Part shown: piece by piece, positions 9,629-20,604 of the stretch
How positions within the stretch are numbered: position 1 is the first letter of the stretch
Layout: each line of letters begins with the position of its first letter
Origin: Vibrio artabrorum
GTDB taxonomy: Bacteria > Pseudomonadota > Gammaproteobacteria > Enterobacterales > Vibrionaceae
DNA: 64,000 bases
Assembly: GCF_024347295.1 (NCBI RefSeq)
Contig: NZ_AP025458.1
Span: 1,984,001 to 2,048,000, forward strand
Direction of reading: 5' to 3'
Notes under the pieces: model-generated
Seen by the model: the letters and a program-made list of their open reading frames with translations, nothing else
The model's database searches: none
Told to the model about the DNA's origin: nothing
Made by a program: the position numbers and the translations under genes

Positions 9629-9704
9629 TCCCCTTTAGTTCAGTTGGTAGAACGGCGGACTGTTAATCCGTATGTCGCAAGTTCAAGTCTTGCAAGGGGA
9701 GCCA
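9629..9704 (+). tRNA. tRNA-Asn (anticodon GTT)
   Basis: 76 nt cloverleaf with acceptor TCCCCTT pairing to AAGGGGA, D-arm, anticodon loop CTGTTAA (anticodon GTT), T-arm with GTTCAAGTC, and an encoded CCA end. Confidence 0.98.
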
Positions 9705-9710
9705 AATTTA

Positions 9711-9740
9711 AAAAAGCCGCATCACTCGATGCGGCTTTTT
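9711..9740 (+). terminator. Terminator of tRNA-Asn
   Basis: AAGCCGCATC/GATGCGGCTT hairpin followed by a T run, directly after the tRNA. Confidence 0.9.
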
Positions 9741-9795
9741 GCGTTTTGGCTACAACAGAAATCAATAAGCTCGTTGTTCATCGACCAAGACCCAT

Positions 9796-9822
9796 AAAAA
9801 ACGCCTCACAAGGAGGCGTTTA
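9796..9822 (-). terminator. Terminator after melB
   Basis: AAACGCCTCC/GAGGCGTTT hairpin; on the minus strand it is followed by a T run, about 50 bases past the transporter stop. Confidence 0.75.
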
Positions 9823-9873
9823 GGCTGAGTGACTAAACTGAGCTTTACTCTAGGTTAAACGTCGCTTTAGCGG

Positions 9874-11247
9874 TTATGCTTCTGCTGTAACGACATTTGT
9901 TTGAGTCCCTTTACCCGCTTGATCTTTATCAAACCCTTCATGCAAGTGGTAGTAACGCTTATAAACAAGAGCACTTACCGTCATTAAAATTGCGGGAACT
10001 CCAACCATCATAAACTGCAGTCCCATGATAGTGCTGTCAGACTGTGCCACGTTTGGCACGTAGCCCACAACCGTTAAGCCAATACCGACAATGAAACCAC
10101 CTGCCGCACCTGCAAACTTAACAAGCATAGTCTGAACAGAGAAGATCACACTCTCACTGCGACGACCTGTTTTATGCTCACCGTAATCCACGACATCAGC
10201 CAACATAACGGTTTGTAGTGCGTTTGCGATACCGACACCAAACTTGATTGCTGCACCTGCGATACCGATTAGAATCGCGTCACCTGGGGCGATAAAGCCC
10301 ATGATAAGTAGCGTGATACAAGACAGCACAGGGAAACCACAAGCGATAACCCATAGATGCTTACGTGGCAACGCTGAAGCGATACGAGGGAATAAGAATA
10401 CACCAGCAACTTCAGCAACACCTGCCACCATCATATATACTGGGAACAAGTCAGCATTGCCTAATGCGTAAGAGAAGTAGTAAATCGCAAAACCACCCAC
10501 CAGCAAGTTAGCAATTTGGAACGACAATACCGTACCAATCAATGCTTTTAGTTGGTCATTTTTACCAATGATAACCAACACATCTTTAAAGCTGAAACGT
10601 TCCGCTGGTTTAGCATTCGCGGGTGCAGCTTTTTCTTTTACATTACGAGCAATCAAAAACGCGCTCATCACGAACAGTACTGCAATCAACATAGCGACGT
10701 TGAAGAAGCCTTGTCCTTGGTCACCGTCACCCAATTTACCCACAATGTGTAAGCCATAAGTACCAGTAACAAACCAAGCTAAACTAGCAAACAATCGAGG
10801 CCAAACAACCAGCTTTTCACGTTCTTGACGAGAACTAGATAGCGCAGGAATCATAGACCAGTATGGAATATCCATAATGGTGTAAGTAAGGCCCCATAAA
10901 ATATAAGCTGCTGCGGCATAAATGTATAACGTCGTGCCTTCAAACATGTGTGTACTGAAAAGACCAACTAACACCACCGCATTTAACAGGGTACCAATCA
11001 CAATCCAAGGTCGGAACTTACCAAACTTAGAGCGGGTGTTATCTACGATGACCCCCATCATTGGATCGGTAACCGCATCGATAATACGCGCAGCTAAAAA
11101 AATAGTCCCCACGAACGCGGCAGAAAGCCCAGCGACATCAGTAAAGTAAAACATCAAGAAGATGTAGATTGGAGCACAGGCAAAATCTTTTCCAAGAGCG
11201 CCGAGCCCATAGGATAATTTGGTTTGTAGCGTAATTTTATCAGACAT
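9874..11247 (-). CDS. melB: GPH-family galactoside:cation symporter (MelB-like)
   Basis: 457-residue, 12-helix membrane transporter. The N-terminus closely follows E. coli MelB: KLSYGLGALGKDFACAPIY, FYFTDVAGLSAAFVGTIFL, ARIIDAVTDPMMG and the cytoplasmic loop with KFGKFRPW. The helix-II Asp pair used for Na+/sugar binding in MelB is present. It should import melibiose or a related alpha- or beta-galactoside with Na+. It sits in the same regulon as the GH36 and GH2 enzymes and has its own upstream LacI-type operator. Exact substrate is inferred from the neighbours. Confidence 0.85.
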   Translation of the reverse strand: MSDKITLQTKLSYGLGALGKDFACAPIYIFLMFYFTDVAGLSAAFVGTIFLAARIIDAVTDPMMGVIVDNTRSKFGKFRPWIVIGTLLNAVVLVGLFSTHMFEGTTLYIYAAAAYILWGLTYTIMDIPYWSMIPALSSSRQEREKLVVWPRLFASLAWFVTGTYGLHIVGKLGDGDQGQGFFNVAMLIAVLFVMSAFLIARNVKEKAAPANAKPAERFSFKDVLVIIGKNDQLKALIGTVLSFQIANLLVGGFAIYYFSYALGNADLFPVYMMVAGVAEVAGVFLFPRIASALPRKHLWVIACGFPVLSCITLLIMGFIAPGDAILIGIAGAAIKFGVGIANALQTVMLADVVDYGEHKTGRRSESVIFSVQTMLVKFAGAAGGFIVGIGLTVVGYVPNVAQSDSTIMGLQFMMVGVPAILMTVSALVYKRYYHLHEGFDKDQAGKGTQTNVVTAEA

Positions 11248-11661
11248 AATATTTCCTTAAGGCGCATAACTTCATCTCCTAACAGACGTTGAAACGCTCA
11301 CCTTTTATTTATAATAATTCATCCACTTAAGCTCTATTTGGGAGTGACTCTGTGGTCATTTCTTAAAACGCTCAAGTATCAAGTCCGACGCTAATGTAAC
11401 CATTCATGTTAACGGATGCTGTGATCACCGATCACTTTATGGAAACGTTTTCACTTCAACTTTAAAAGTGAGAACTTGAACAATAAAAATCAGCTACATT
11501 CGGGGGAAAACCTCGATTTAACGGATTAAAAGCCTATGCCCCATCACTATTTAGTTGGTAACGATTACAGAGACTCCGTATTCAACACCATTATTAGCGT
11601 TCGTCATCAATCCAAAAAACGTATTGCCGTTTATAAACACAATGACCGGGCTAAAGACCAT
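11248..11661. other. melB upstream region
   Basis: Region between two minus-strand genes. It contains the melB promoter region with a LacI-type operator (11440-11453) and, overlapping it upstream, TGTGATCACCGATCAC, which resembles a CRP half-site pair with wrong spacing. An 82-codon plus-strand open frame (11536-11784) overlaps the terminator and the alpha-galactosidase 3' end and has no coding character. Confidence 0.5.
11440..11453. promoter_or_regulatory. LacI/GalR-type operator upstream of melB
   Basis: TGGAAACGTTTTCA, a near-perfect palindrome centred on CG, the usual recognition form of LacI/GalR proteins. The same sequence class recurs at 13918 and 14583. Confidence 0.75.
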
Positions 11662-11694
11662 AAAAAAAACCGCGTCAGTCTCCTTACGCGGTTC
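11662..11694 (-). terminator. Terminator after the GH36 gene
   Basis: On the minus strand AACCGCGT, loop, ACGCGGTT then eight T. It ends the alpha-galactosidase transcript, so melB has its own promoter. Confidence 0.85.
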
Positions 11695-11721
11695 ACTCAA
11701 TTCCAATATCAATACAAAAGC

Positions 11722-13839
11722 TTAACCAAGGCGCTCAAACTTAATCAACATCGCAGTTTCAGCATCGAGTATCGGCATTGTTAAACCCACCTCCGCGCAC
11801 CAAGAACCCGAAAGATCGCAACCCGATTCCGTCCAAGGTGGTTGATAGTTCACAATATCATCGTAATTGGCCGGCTTATCGATCACAGAGACCTTGTATA
11901 GGCTTTGTGGATCGAGTCCAGGTATACGTAAATGACCACTCAACGAATTTGTTGGCATCTTCAGTTGTGCCACGATAACAACAGCCTCGGATTTATCTTC
12001 TGACACCACTGCATGTATTTGATGAGCGTTGTCCTCTGTCGGAATTCGCCATGTTCGTCCTGAGTGCAACAATGGACGTAACGTCTTATGCAGACGTATA
12101 TAGCGTTCAAAGCCCAGTTTCTCTTCTTGAACTTCTTTCACTGGGTCTAATTCAATCCCCATATGGCCAAACAATGCGGTTAAACCTCGAAACTCAATAC
12201 TATGACGGCGACGAGTACTGTGGCAGTGACTCGCACCAATATGGCTTCCCATGACCTCAGGAGGGAAGAAGTAACTCATCCCACGCTGGATAGTTTGCCT
12301 TTCCAGAGCATCATTGTTATCAGAAGCCCAAAAACGCTGCGTTCGCTTAAGTACTTCAAAGTCAATACGTCCACCACCCGCCGCACAAGATTCAATATCC
12401 ACGGTTGGATGCTTCTCGCGTACTTTATCAACTAACTCATAATAGCGAACAGTTTGTTGATAAGCCGCTGCCCTGCCTAAATGCGCGGGTTGTACAACTT
12501 CTCGGTTCATGTCCCACTTGATGTACGCGATATTATATTGGGTCAAAAAGTGATCGAGACGCTCAAATAAGAAATCGAATGCCTGTTGATTCTGAAGATC
12601 GATAACATATTGGTTGCGGCCAGTAGGTTGGTCATAACCGTCCACCGCGAGCAACCAGTCAGGATGAGCTCGGTACAAGTCGGAATCCTTATTGATCATC
12701 TCTGGCTCAAACCACAACCCAAATTCCATGCCCAACTGATTGACGTGTTCAACAATAGGTTCTAAACCATTGGGATATTTTTCTTCATCCAAGAACCAAT
12801 CGCCTAATGCCGCCTTATCTCCGCCACGTCCTTTAAACCAACCATCATCAATGATAAAGCGCTCTACACCCATGCCAGCGGCTTGACTGGCCATCGATAT
12901 AATATAATCAGGATCATGGTCAAAATAGATGCCTTCCCAAGTATTAAGATGAATAGGTCGAGGCTTTTGTACGAAAGACTCTGGCAAGATGCAATGGCGC
13001 ACATGAGAGTGGAATTGGTGACTCATCCCATTTAGACCTTGCGAACTGAAGCTTGCATATAACCAAGGTGTCGTTATGCTTTCACCTTCATCCAACGCAA
13101 CCTCACCCGGTAGATAAATCACTTCCGCTTGCACGTAGCGACGACCGTCTGCTTTTACATCCGCGCGCAGTCTGTGGTTACCACTCCAAGCGAAGTGAAT
13201 ACCCCATACATCACCTGACATTTCATTAAAGTTAGCCGTACCGACAACCATCGCAGGATAGTGTTCATGAGACGTTCGTCCACGACGGTTTTCTTGTTGA
13301 TAGCCTCCTTGCAGTAAAGATTGACGTACGGTTTGGAACTCATGCACCCAACGACCGTAGTACGTCATCAACTCATTGGCTCTTGCGGGTAACGGTAAGG
13401 TATTCGCCAAACGATTCACCTGATAAAGACCAGATTTAATATTGGTTAAGGTGTGACGAGATTTCACAACATCATGTTTATCAAGGCACAACTCGGTGGT
13501 TAAACGTAAGCCTGCACGTACATCTTCACTCTCAATGAGTAAACTCGATGGGGTTTGTTGCACATCCGTTATCGAAAAAACAGGCGCCCAGCCCAATCCA
13601 TTTCGGTGCCCTTCCAATGCTGGGCTGCTGAAAAGCCCCCGCCCGAGTTCAGGGCTCAGCGACAGAGCAACATCATTATCAAGACGCCCGTAAGGAACGG
13701 GTCTTTGAAGAGATACACGAAAGTTGGCTAGTTCGCCACGAACGGGCACTCCCCAATGCAAAATTTCGGCGAAATCACCAAGTTCAACGATCAGTTGCGA
13801 GTCGGTACCCGTAATTTCTACTAGGGATTTATTCGTCAT
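11722..13839 (-). CDS. Alpha-galactosidase, glycoside hydrolase family 36
   Basis: 705 residues, the full size of GH36 (RafA/AgaN type, about 700-730). An N-terminal beta-supersandwich is followed by a TIM barrel. Signature segments: NTWEGIYFDHD, GVERFIIDDGWF, YIKWDMNREV with nucleophile Asp443, ESCAAGGGRIDF, and RFWASDNNDALERQ with acid/base Asp507. It removes alpha-1,6-linked galactose from melibiose or raffinose-type sugars. No signal peptide, so it acts in the cytoplasm on sugar brought in by the neighbouring symporter. A LacI-type operator lies 80 bases upstream. Confidence 0.95.
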   Translation of the reverse strand: MTNKSLVEITGTDSQLIVELGDFAEILHWGVPVRGELANFRVSLQRPVPYGRLDNDVALSLSPELGRGLFSSPALEGHRNGLGWAPVFSITDVQQTPSSLLIESEDVRAGLRLTTELCLDKHDVVKSRHTLTNIKSGLYQVNRLANTLPLPARANELMTYYGRWVHEFQTVRQSLLQGGYQQENRRGRTSHEHYPAMVVGTANFNEMSGDVWGIHFAWSGNHRLRADVKADGRRYVQAEVIYLPGEVALDEGESITTPWLYASFSSQGLNGMSHQFHSHVRHCILPESFVQKPRPIHLNTWEGIYFDHDPDYIISMASQAAGMGVERFIIDDGWFKGRGGDKAALGDWFLDEEKYPNGLEPIVEHVNQLGMEFGLWFEPEMINKDSDLYRAHPDWLLAVDGYDQPTGRNQYVIDLQNQQAFDFLFERLDHFLTQYNIAYIKWDMNREVVQPAHLGRAAAYQQTVRYYELVDKVREKHPTVDIESCAAGGGRIDFEVLKRTQRFWASDNNDALERQTIQRGMSYFFPPEVMGSHIGASHCHSTRRRHSIEFRGLTALFGHMGIELDPVKEVQEEKLGFERYIRLHKTLRPLLHSGRTWRIPTEDNAHQIHAVVSEDKSEAVVIVAQLKMPTNSLSGHLRIPGLDPQSLYKVSVIDKPANYDDIVNYQPPWTESGCDLSGSWCAEVGLTMPILDAETAMLIKFERLG

Positions 13840-13917
13840 TTTATTTAACCTTAACGCTTTTAATTACCCCTTATCATAATTATTGAGCTGAGAGTTTCTG
13901 TGATCAAACCCAAACCA

Positions 13918-13931
13918 TGAAAACGTTTCCA
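13918..13931. promoter_or_regulatory. LacI/GalR-type operator upstream of GH36 gene
   Basis: TGAAAACGTTTCCA, matching the melB and lacZ operators on a 14-base palindromic core, 79 bases before the alpha-galactosidase start. Confidence 0.75.
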
Positions 13932-14139
13932 ATAAATGTTTTTAGATTCAACGATGACTCCCTAATCCAAGATTTACACCTACAGCCATAGAATCCAACA
14001 ACGAAAAAATCGAACTATCGTACATAAAATGAAGCGCCATAACGTGATAAAAACAGAAGACAAAAAGATAATAAAAATATAAAATTCAATAAATTACATA
14101 AAATCTGCACTTTAGAAATGCGTTCAAGCATATTTCCCC

Positions 14140-14168
14140 TTGAACTCACCACACCACACTCGTATTCT
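14140..14168 (+). promoter_or_regulatory. Candidate sigma-70 promoter of an intergenic transcript
   Basis: TTGAAC (14140-14145), 17-base spacer, TATTCT (14163-14168). It would start a transcript near 14175 that ends at the terminator at 14297-14328. Confidence 0.45.
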
Positions 14169-14174
14169 TAGCCT

Positions 14175-14328
14175 TTAGAGTACAATTATGAAGTGTCTCC
14201 TGGGTCCTAACTTTTACACTCCAGCTTGACGGTATAGAACGCAATGCTTTTAGCCTAGCTTCGCATTGACGTTAATACTTACTTCCTTGTCTCACATGCC
14301 CAGTTATCCTTTTAACTGGGCTATTTTT
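14175..14328 (+). ncRNA. Candidate small RNA between GH36 and lacZ genes
   Basis: A promoter-like sequence upstream and a strong terminator (GCCCAGTTA/TAACTGGGC plus T run, 14297-14328) bracket about 150 bases with no normal gene. The only ORF is 13 codons from an ATG at 14188, without a clear ribosome site. The unit lies inside a galactoside-controlled region, so it may be an sRNA, a leader remnant or an attenuated transcript. I do not recognise its sequence. Confidence 0.4.
14297..14328 (+). terminator. Terminator of the candidate intergenic sRNA
   Basis: GCCCAGTTA, short loop, TAACTGGGC, followed by TATTTTT. It is upstream of lacZ and belongs to no annotated gene. Confidence 0.8.
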
Positions 14329-14582
14329 ACCTGCAGAAATCACCTCAAATCCCGTCAGGGCATAGCCTCGCGCCACCATTAACTCTATTCAACCACTAAC
14401 ACCAAAAGCTAACATAATACCAACAATAGTAAATAACGAGTCATCCTCTTCAACATCCCCAAAATAGAAAACGATTCCATTCAAAACCCACCTAAAACCA
14501 CGACAACGCCTTCAATAATCAGATCAAAATCACACAAAACAACCGTACACTCACCAGAAACACAAAAATGCCAACTCCATCA

Positions 14583-14596
14583 TGGAAACGTTTCCA
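14583..14596. promoter_or_regulatory. LacI/GalR-type operator upstream of lacZ
   Basis: TGGAAACGTTTCCA, a perfect palindrome that extends to 22 bp (14579-14600). It is the best operator of the set and lies about 180 bases before the lacZ start. Confidence 0.8.
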
Positions 14597-14725
14597 TGAT
14601 TTATTTACACTCTCGATCGAGTTAGGACTCAAGCATAGAAATAACTCATCGGTAAAAAATAGAGGCACTTCATAAAGCAAGACACGAGTAACAAGATTCG
14701 CTGTCACAGCTTAAAAAACCGATGA

Positions 14726-17875
<3,150 letters not shown>

Positions 17876-17986
17876 GTCAGTTCGGGCCAAGCCGCTTATT
17901 TTGAAGCCACTTGGTTCCTCTATTACTTTGGGTTACCTGTGATGACCTGACTTCACACGACAACAGCGCACACGCCAATGTGACTC

Positions 17987-18020
17987 AAAAGCCAAGCTCA
18001 ACCTAGAGCTTGGCTTTTTA
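17987..18020 (+). terminator. Terminator after lacZ
   Basis: AAAAGCCAAGCTC, loop, GAGCTTGGCTTTTTA hairpin with T run. Confidence 0.9.
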
Positions 18021-18148
18021 TTTTCAAACAATAACCCAATCAAAAAATAAACCATCAAAACTCATCATATTTGAAGTTTAGTATTTGAATTGCCTAACTA
18101 TCCGTTGTTAAATCAACACACAGCGTATATTCAGTATAAGAGAATGAA

Positions 18149-19153
18149 ATGGCTACCATTAAAGATGTTGCGAAGGAAGCTGGCGTATCAATCGCAACCA
18201 CATCTCGAGTCATCAACAACGCACCTCACACCAGTGAAACCGCAATTGCGGCGGTAAAATCCGCCATGGAAAAACTCGGCTATCGCCCAAATGCCAACGC
18301 ACGAGCATTGGTCAGCAAGTCTTCAAACGCGATTGGAGTACTGGTTAATGATGTCTCCGCCCCGTTCTTTGGCTCGATGATTAAAGCCATCGATACCGTT
18401 GCAAGTGAGCAAGAAAAGCAGTTACTGATTGGCAGCGGTTACCATGACGCCACCAAAGAGCGCAATGCCATTAATCTACTGATCAACAGCCGCTGCGAAT
18501 CACTCGTCGTTCATAGCAAAGGCATTAGCGATGAAGAGTTAGTCAAACTGGCCAATGAAGTGCCCGGAATGGTACTGATCAATCGTATTGTTCCCGATAT
18601 CGAAAACCGCTGTATTGCTCTCGACAACCGCCGCGGCTCTTACATTGCCACCGAGTACTTAATTAAAAATGGTCACCAACACATTGGCTACATCTGTTCA
18701 AGTCACGATATTGAAGATGCTCACGACCGCTTAGCCGGCTATTTGGATGCATTAAAAGATAATGGTATTGAATCGAACGATGAGTACATCGAATATGGTG
18801 AACCTGACGAGTTAGGCGGTGAACAAGCCATGGTTAACTTAATGGCAAAAAACACAGATATCACGGCCATTGCAACGTATAACGACTACATGGCAGCAGG
18901 CTGTTTGGCGTTATTACAAGAAAATGGCGTTCGTATTCCAGAAGATATATCCGTTATTGGTTTTGATGACGGCCACATTGCTCGCTTCATTTACCCAAGG
19001 TTAACCACCATTCGTTACCCGATCCAAGTCATGGCAAACCAAGCGGTGAAACTCTCTCTGCAACTTGCAAGTGACGAACCAAAAGAGCACGCGGAACATA
19101 AGCTATTTATGCCTATTTTGGTGCGCAGAGCCTCTGTTCGAAATATTAATTAG
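18149..19153 (+). CDS. LacI/GalR-family transcriptional regulator
   Basis: 334 residues. The N-terminal helix-turn-helix and hinge read MATIKDVAKEAGVSIATTSRVIN to about RPNANARAL (residues 1-55), followed by a periplasmic-binding-like sugar sensor domain. It most resembles GalR/GalS. It lies directly downstream of lacZ with its own promoter region. I infer that it represses melB, the GH36 gene and lacZ through the TGGAAACGTTTTCA operators, because those are the only LacI-type palindromes I see and it is the only LacI-type gene. The inducer is probably galactose or a galactoside. Confidence 0.9.
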   Translation: MATIKDVAKEAGVSIATTSRVINNAPHTSETAIAAVKSAMEKLGYRPNANARALVSKSSNAIGVLVNDVSAPFFGSMIKAIDTVASEQEKQLLIGSGYHDATKERNAINLLINSRCESLVVHSKGISDEELVKLANEVPGMVLINRIVPDIENRCIALDNRRGSYIATEYLIKNGHQHIGYICSSHDIEDAHDRLAGYLDALKDNGIESNDEYIEYGEPDELGGEQAMVNLMAKNTDITAIATYNDYMAAGCLALLQENGVRIPEDISVIGFDDGHIARFIYPRLTTIRYPIQVMANQAVKLSLQLASDEPKEHAEHKLFMPILVRRASVRNIN

Positions 19154-19422
19154 CAACGTTCTGGTTCATAAAGGCTGAGTAATTTCGTTCCTCGATACTT
19201 TTTACAGAAAAGGAAATAGGATTGATTTGATGTGTTGTCATTCGGTTAATCTTATTTTTCATTCCCATCAAATACCCACCTATACTTAATCGGAGGCATC
19301 TTAATCAAACGGTTACTCGTTGATTTTTTCACCAAGCGTCTAAATCCCTAGTGATCCTTGGTTGTTATTAGGTGAGCAAAGCAGGATAATATCGGGATCG
19401 GAATCTCAAGAATTAATCCATT

Positions 19423-20001
19423 ATGACCGAATACCTTTTGTTGTTGGTTGGCACAGTACTGGTCAATAACTTTGTGCTAGTGAAATTTTTAGGACTATGT
19501 CCATTTATGGGAGTCTCCAAGAAACTGGAGACTGCGATTGGCATGGGACTCGCGACGACTTTCGTTCTGACGTTAGCGTCGGTCTCTGCATACCTAGTGG
19601 AAACCTACGTCCTTACCCCTCTGGGTATTGAATACCTGCGCACCATGAGCTTCATCTTGGTTATCGCGGTGGTGGTTCAATTTACCGAAATGGTCGTACA
19701 CAAAACCAGTCCAACCCTATATCGCCTATTGGGCATCTTCTTACCCCTTATCACCACCAATTGCGCAGTGTTAGGTGTGGCACTTTTGAACATCAATGAA
19801 AATCACAACTTCATTCAATCGATCATCTATGGTTTCGGCGCTGCGGTTGGATTCTCGCTCGTTTTGATCCTATTTGCAGCGATGCGTGAACGTATTGCGG
19901 TAGCCGATGTTCCAATGCCATTCAAAGGCGCATCGATTGCGATGATTACAGCAGGCCTAATGTCTCTGGCATTTATGGGCTTTACCGGATTGGTGAAGTA
20001 A
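19423..20001 (+). CDS. rsxA: Rnf/Rsx electron transport complex subunit A
   Basis: 192-residue, six-helix membrane subunit; with RsxE it forms the inverted pair that binds a shared iron-sulfur cluster in the membrane. Conserved [17 protein letters not shown] with its cluster Cys and [13 protein letters not shown]. First gene of rsxABCDGE. The Rnf complex couples ferredoxin/NADH electron transfer to ion pumping; in E. coli the Rsx form keeps SoxR reduced. Confidence 0.97.
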   Translation: MTEYLLLLVGTVLVNNFVLVKFLGLCPFMGVSKKLETAIGMGLATTFVLTLASVSAYLVETYVLTPLGIEYLRTMSFILVIAVVVQFTEMVVHKTSPTLYRLLGIFLPLITTNCAVLGVALLNINENHNFIQSIIYGFGAAVGFSLVLILFAAMRERIAVADVPMPFKGASIAMITAGLMSLAFMGFTGLVK

Positions 20002-20003
20002 GC

Positions 20004-20597
20004 ATGAGTACCATCTTAATTGCAATCATGGCACTCGCCGTATTAGCCGCCGTTTTTGGTGCCATTTTGGGCTTTGCATCCATCCGCTTTAAAGTAGAAG
20101 CCGATCCGATCGTCGATCAAATCGACAGCATATTGCCGCAAACTCAATGTGGTCAGTGTGGTTACCCTGGTTGTCGCCCATACGCAGAAGCGATCGCTAA
20201 CGGAGACAAAATCAACAAATGTCCGCCCGGCGGCCAAGCAACCATTGAGAAGCTTGCCGACTTAATGGGTGTAGAAGTTGAAGACTCCGCCCATGACTTA
20301 GATAACAAAGTAAAAACCGTTGCCTTCATTCATGAAGATATGTGTATCGGCTGTACCAAGTGTATTCAAGCCTGCCCTGTTGACGCCATTGTTGGTGGTA
20401 CCAAGGCACTGCACACCGTCATTAAAGATGAATGTACAGGTTGTGACCTCTGTGTTGCACCATGCCCAACCGACTGCATCGAAATGATTCCAGTGGCAAC
20501 AACAACGGACAATTGGAAATGGCAAATGAACATCATCCCTGTTACTGATATCACTAACCAAGCAACTGATGCGACCGCGTCAGAGCCTAAAGCATAG
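20004..20597 (+). CDS. rsxB: Rnf/Rsx electron transport complex subunit B (ferredoxin)
   Basis: 197 residues. One N-terminal membrane helix, a [4Fe-4S] domain with [16 protein letters not shown] and then two ferredoxin motifs ([14 protein letters not shown] and [14 protein letters not shown]). It is the likely entry or relay point for low-potential electrons. It starts 2 bases after rsxA. Confidence 0.97.
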   Translation: MSTILIAIMALAVLAAVFGAILGFASIRFKVEADPIVDQIDSILPQTQCGQCGYPGCRPYAEAIANGDKINKCPPGGQATIEKLADLMGVEVEDSAHDLDNKVKTVAFIHEDMCIGCTKCIQACPVDAIVGGTKALHTVIKDECTGCDLCVAPCPTDCIEMIPVATTTDNWKWQMNIIPVTDITNQATDATASEPKA

Positions 20598-20604
20598 GGT
20601 TAGT

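Noticed and set aside
11421..11438. CRP site upstream of melB
   Set aside because: TGTGA and TCAC half-sites are separated by 7 bases instead of 6.
11536..11784. 82-codon plus-strand ORF
   Set aside because: It overlaps a terminator and the end of the GH36 gene, has no ribosome site and no recognisable protein text.
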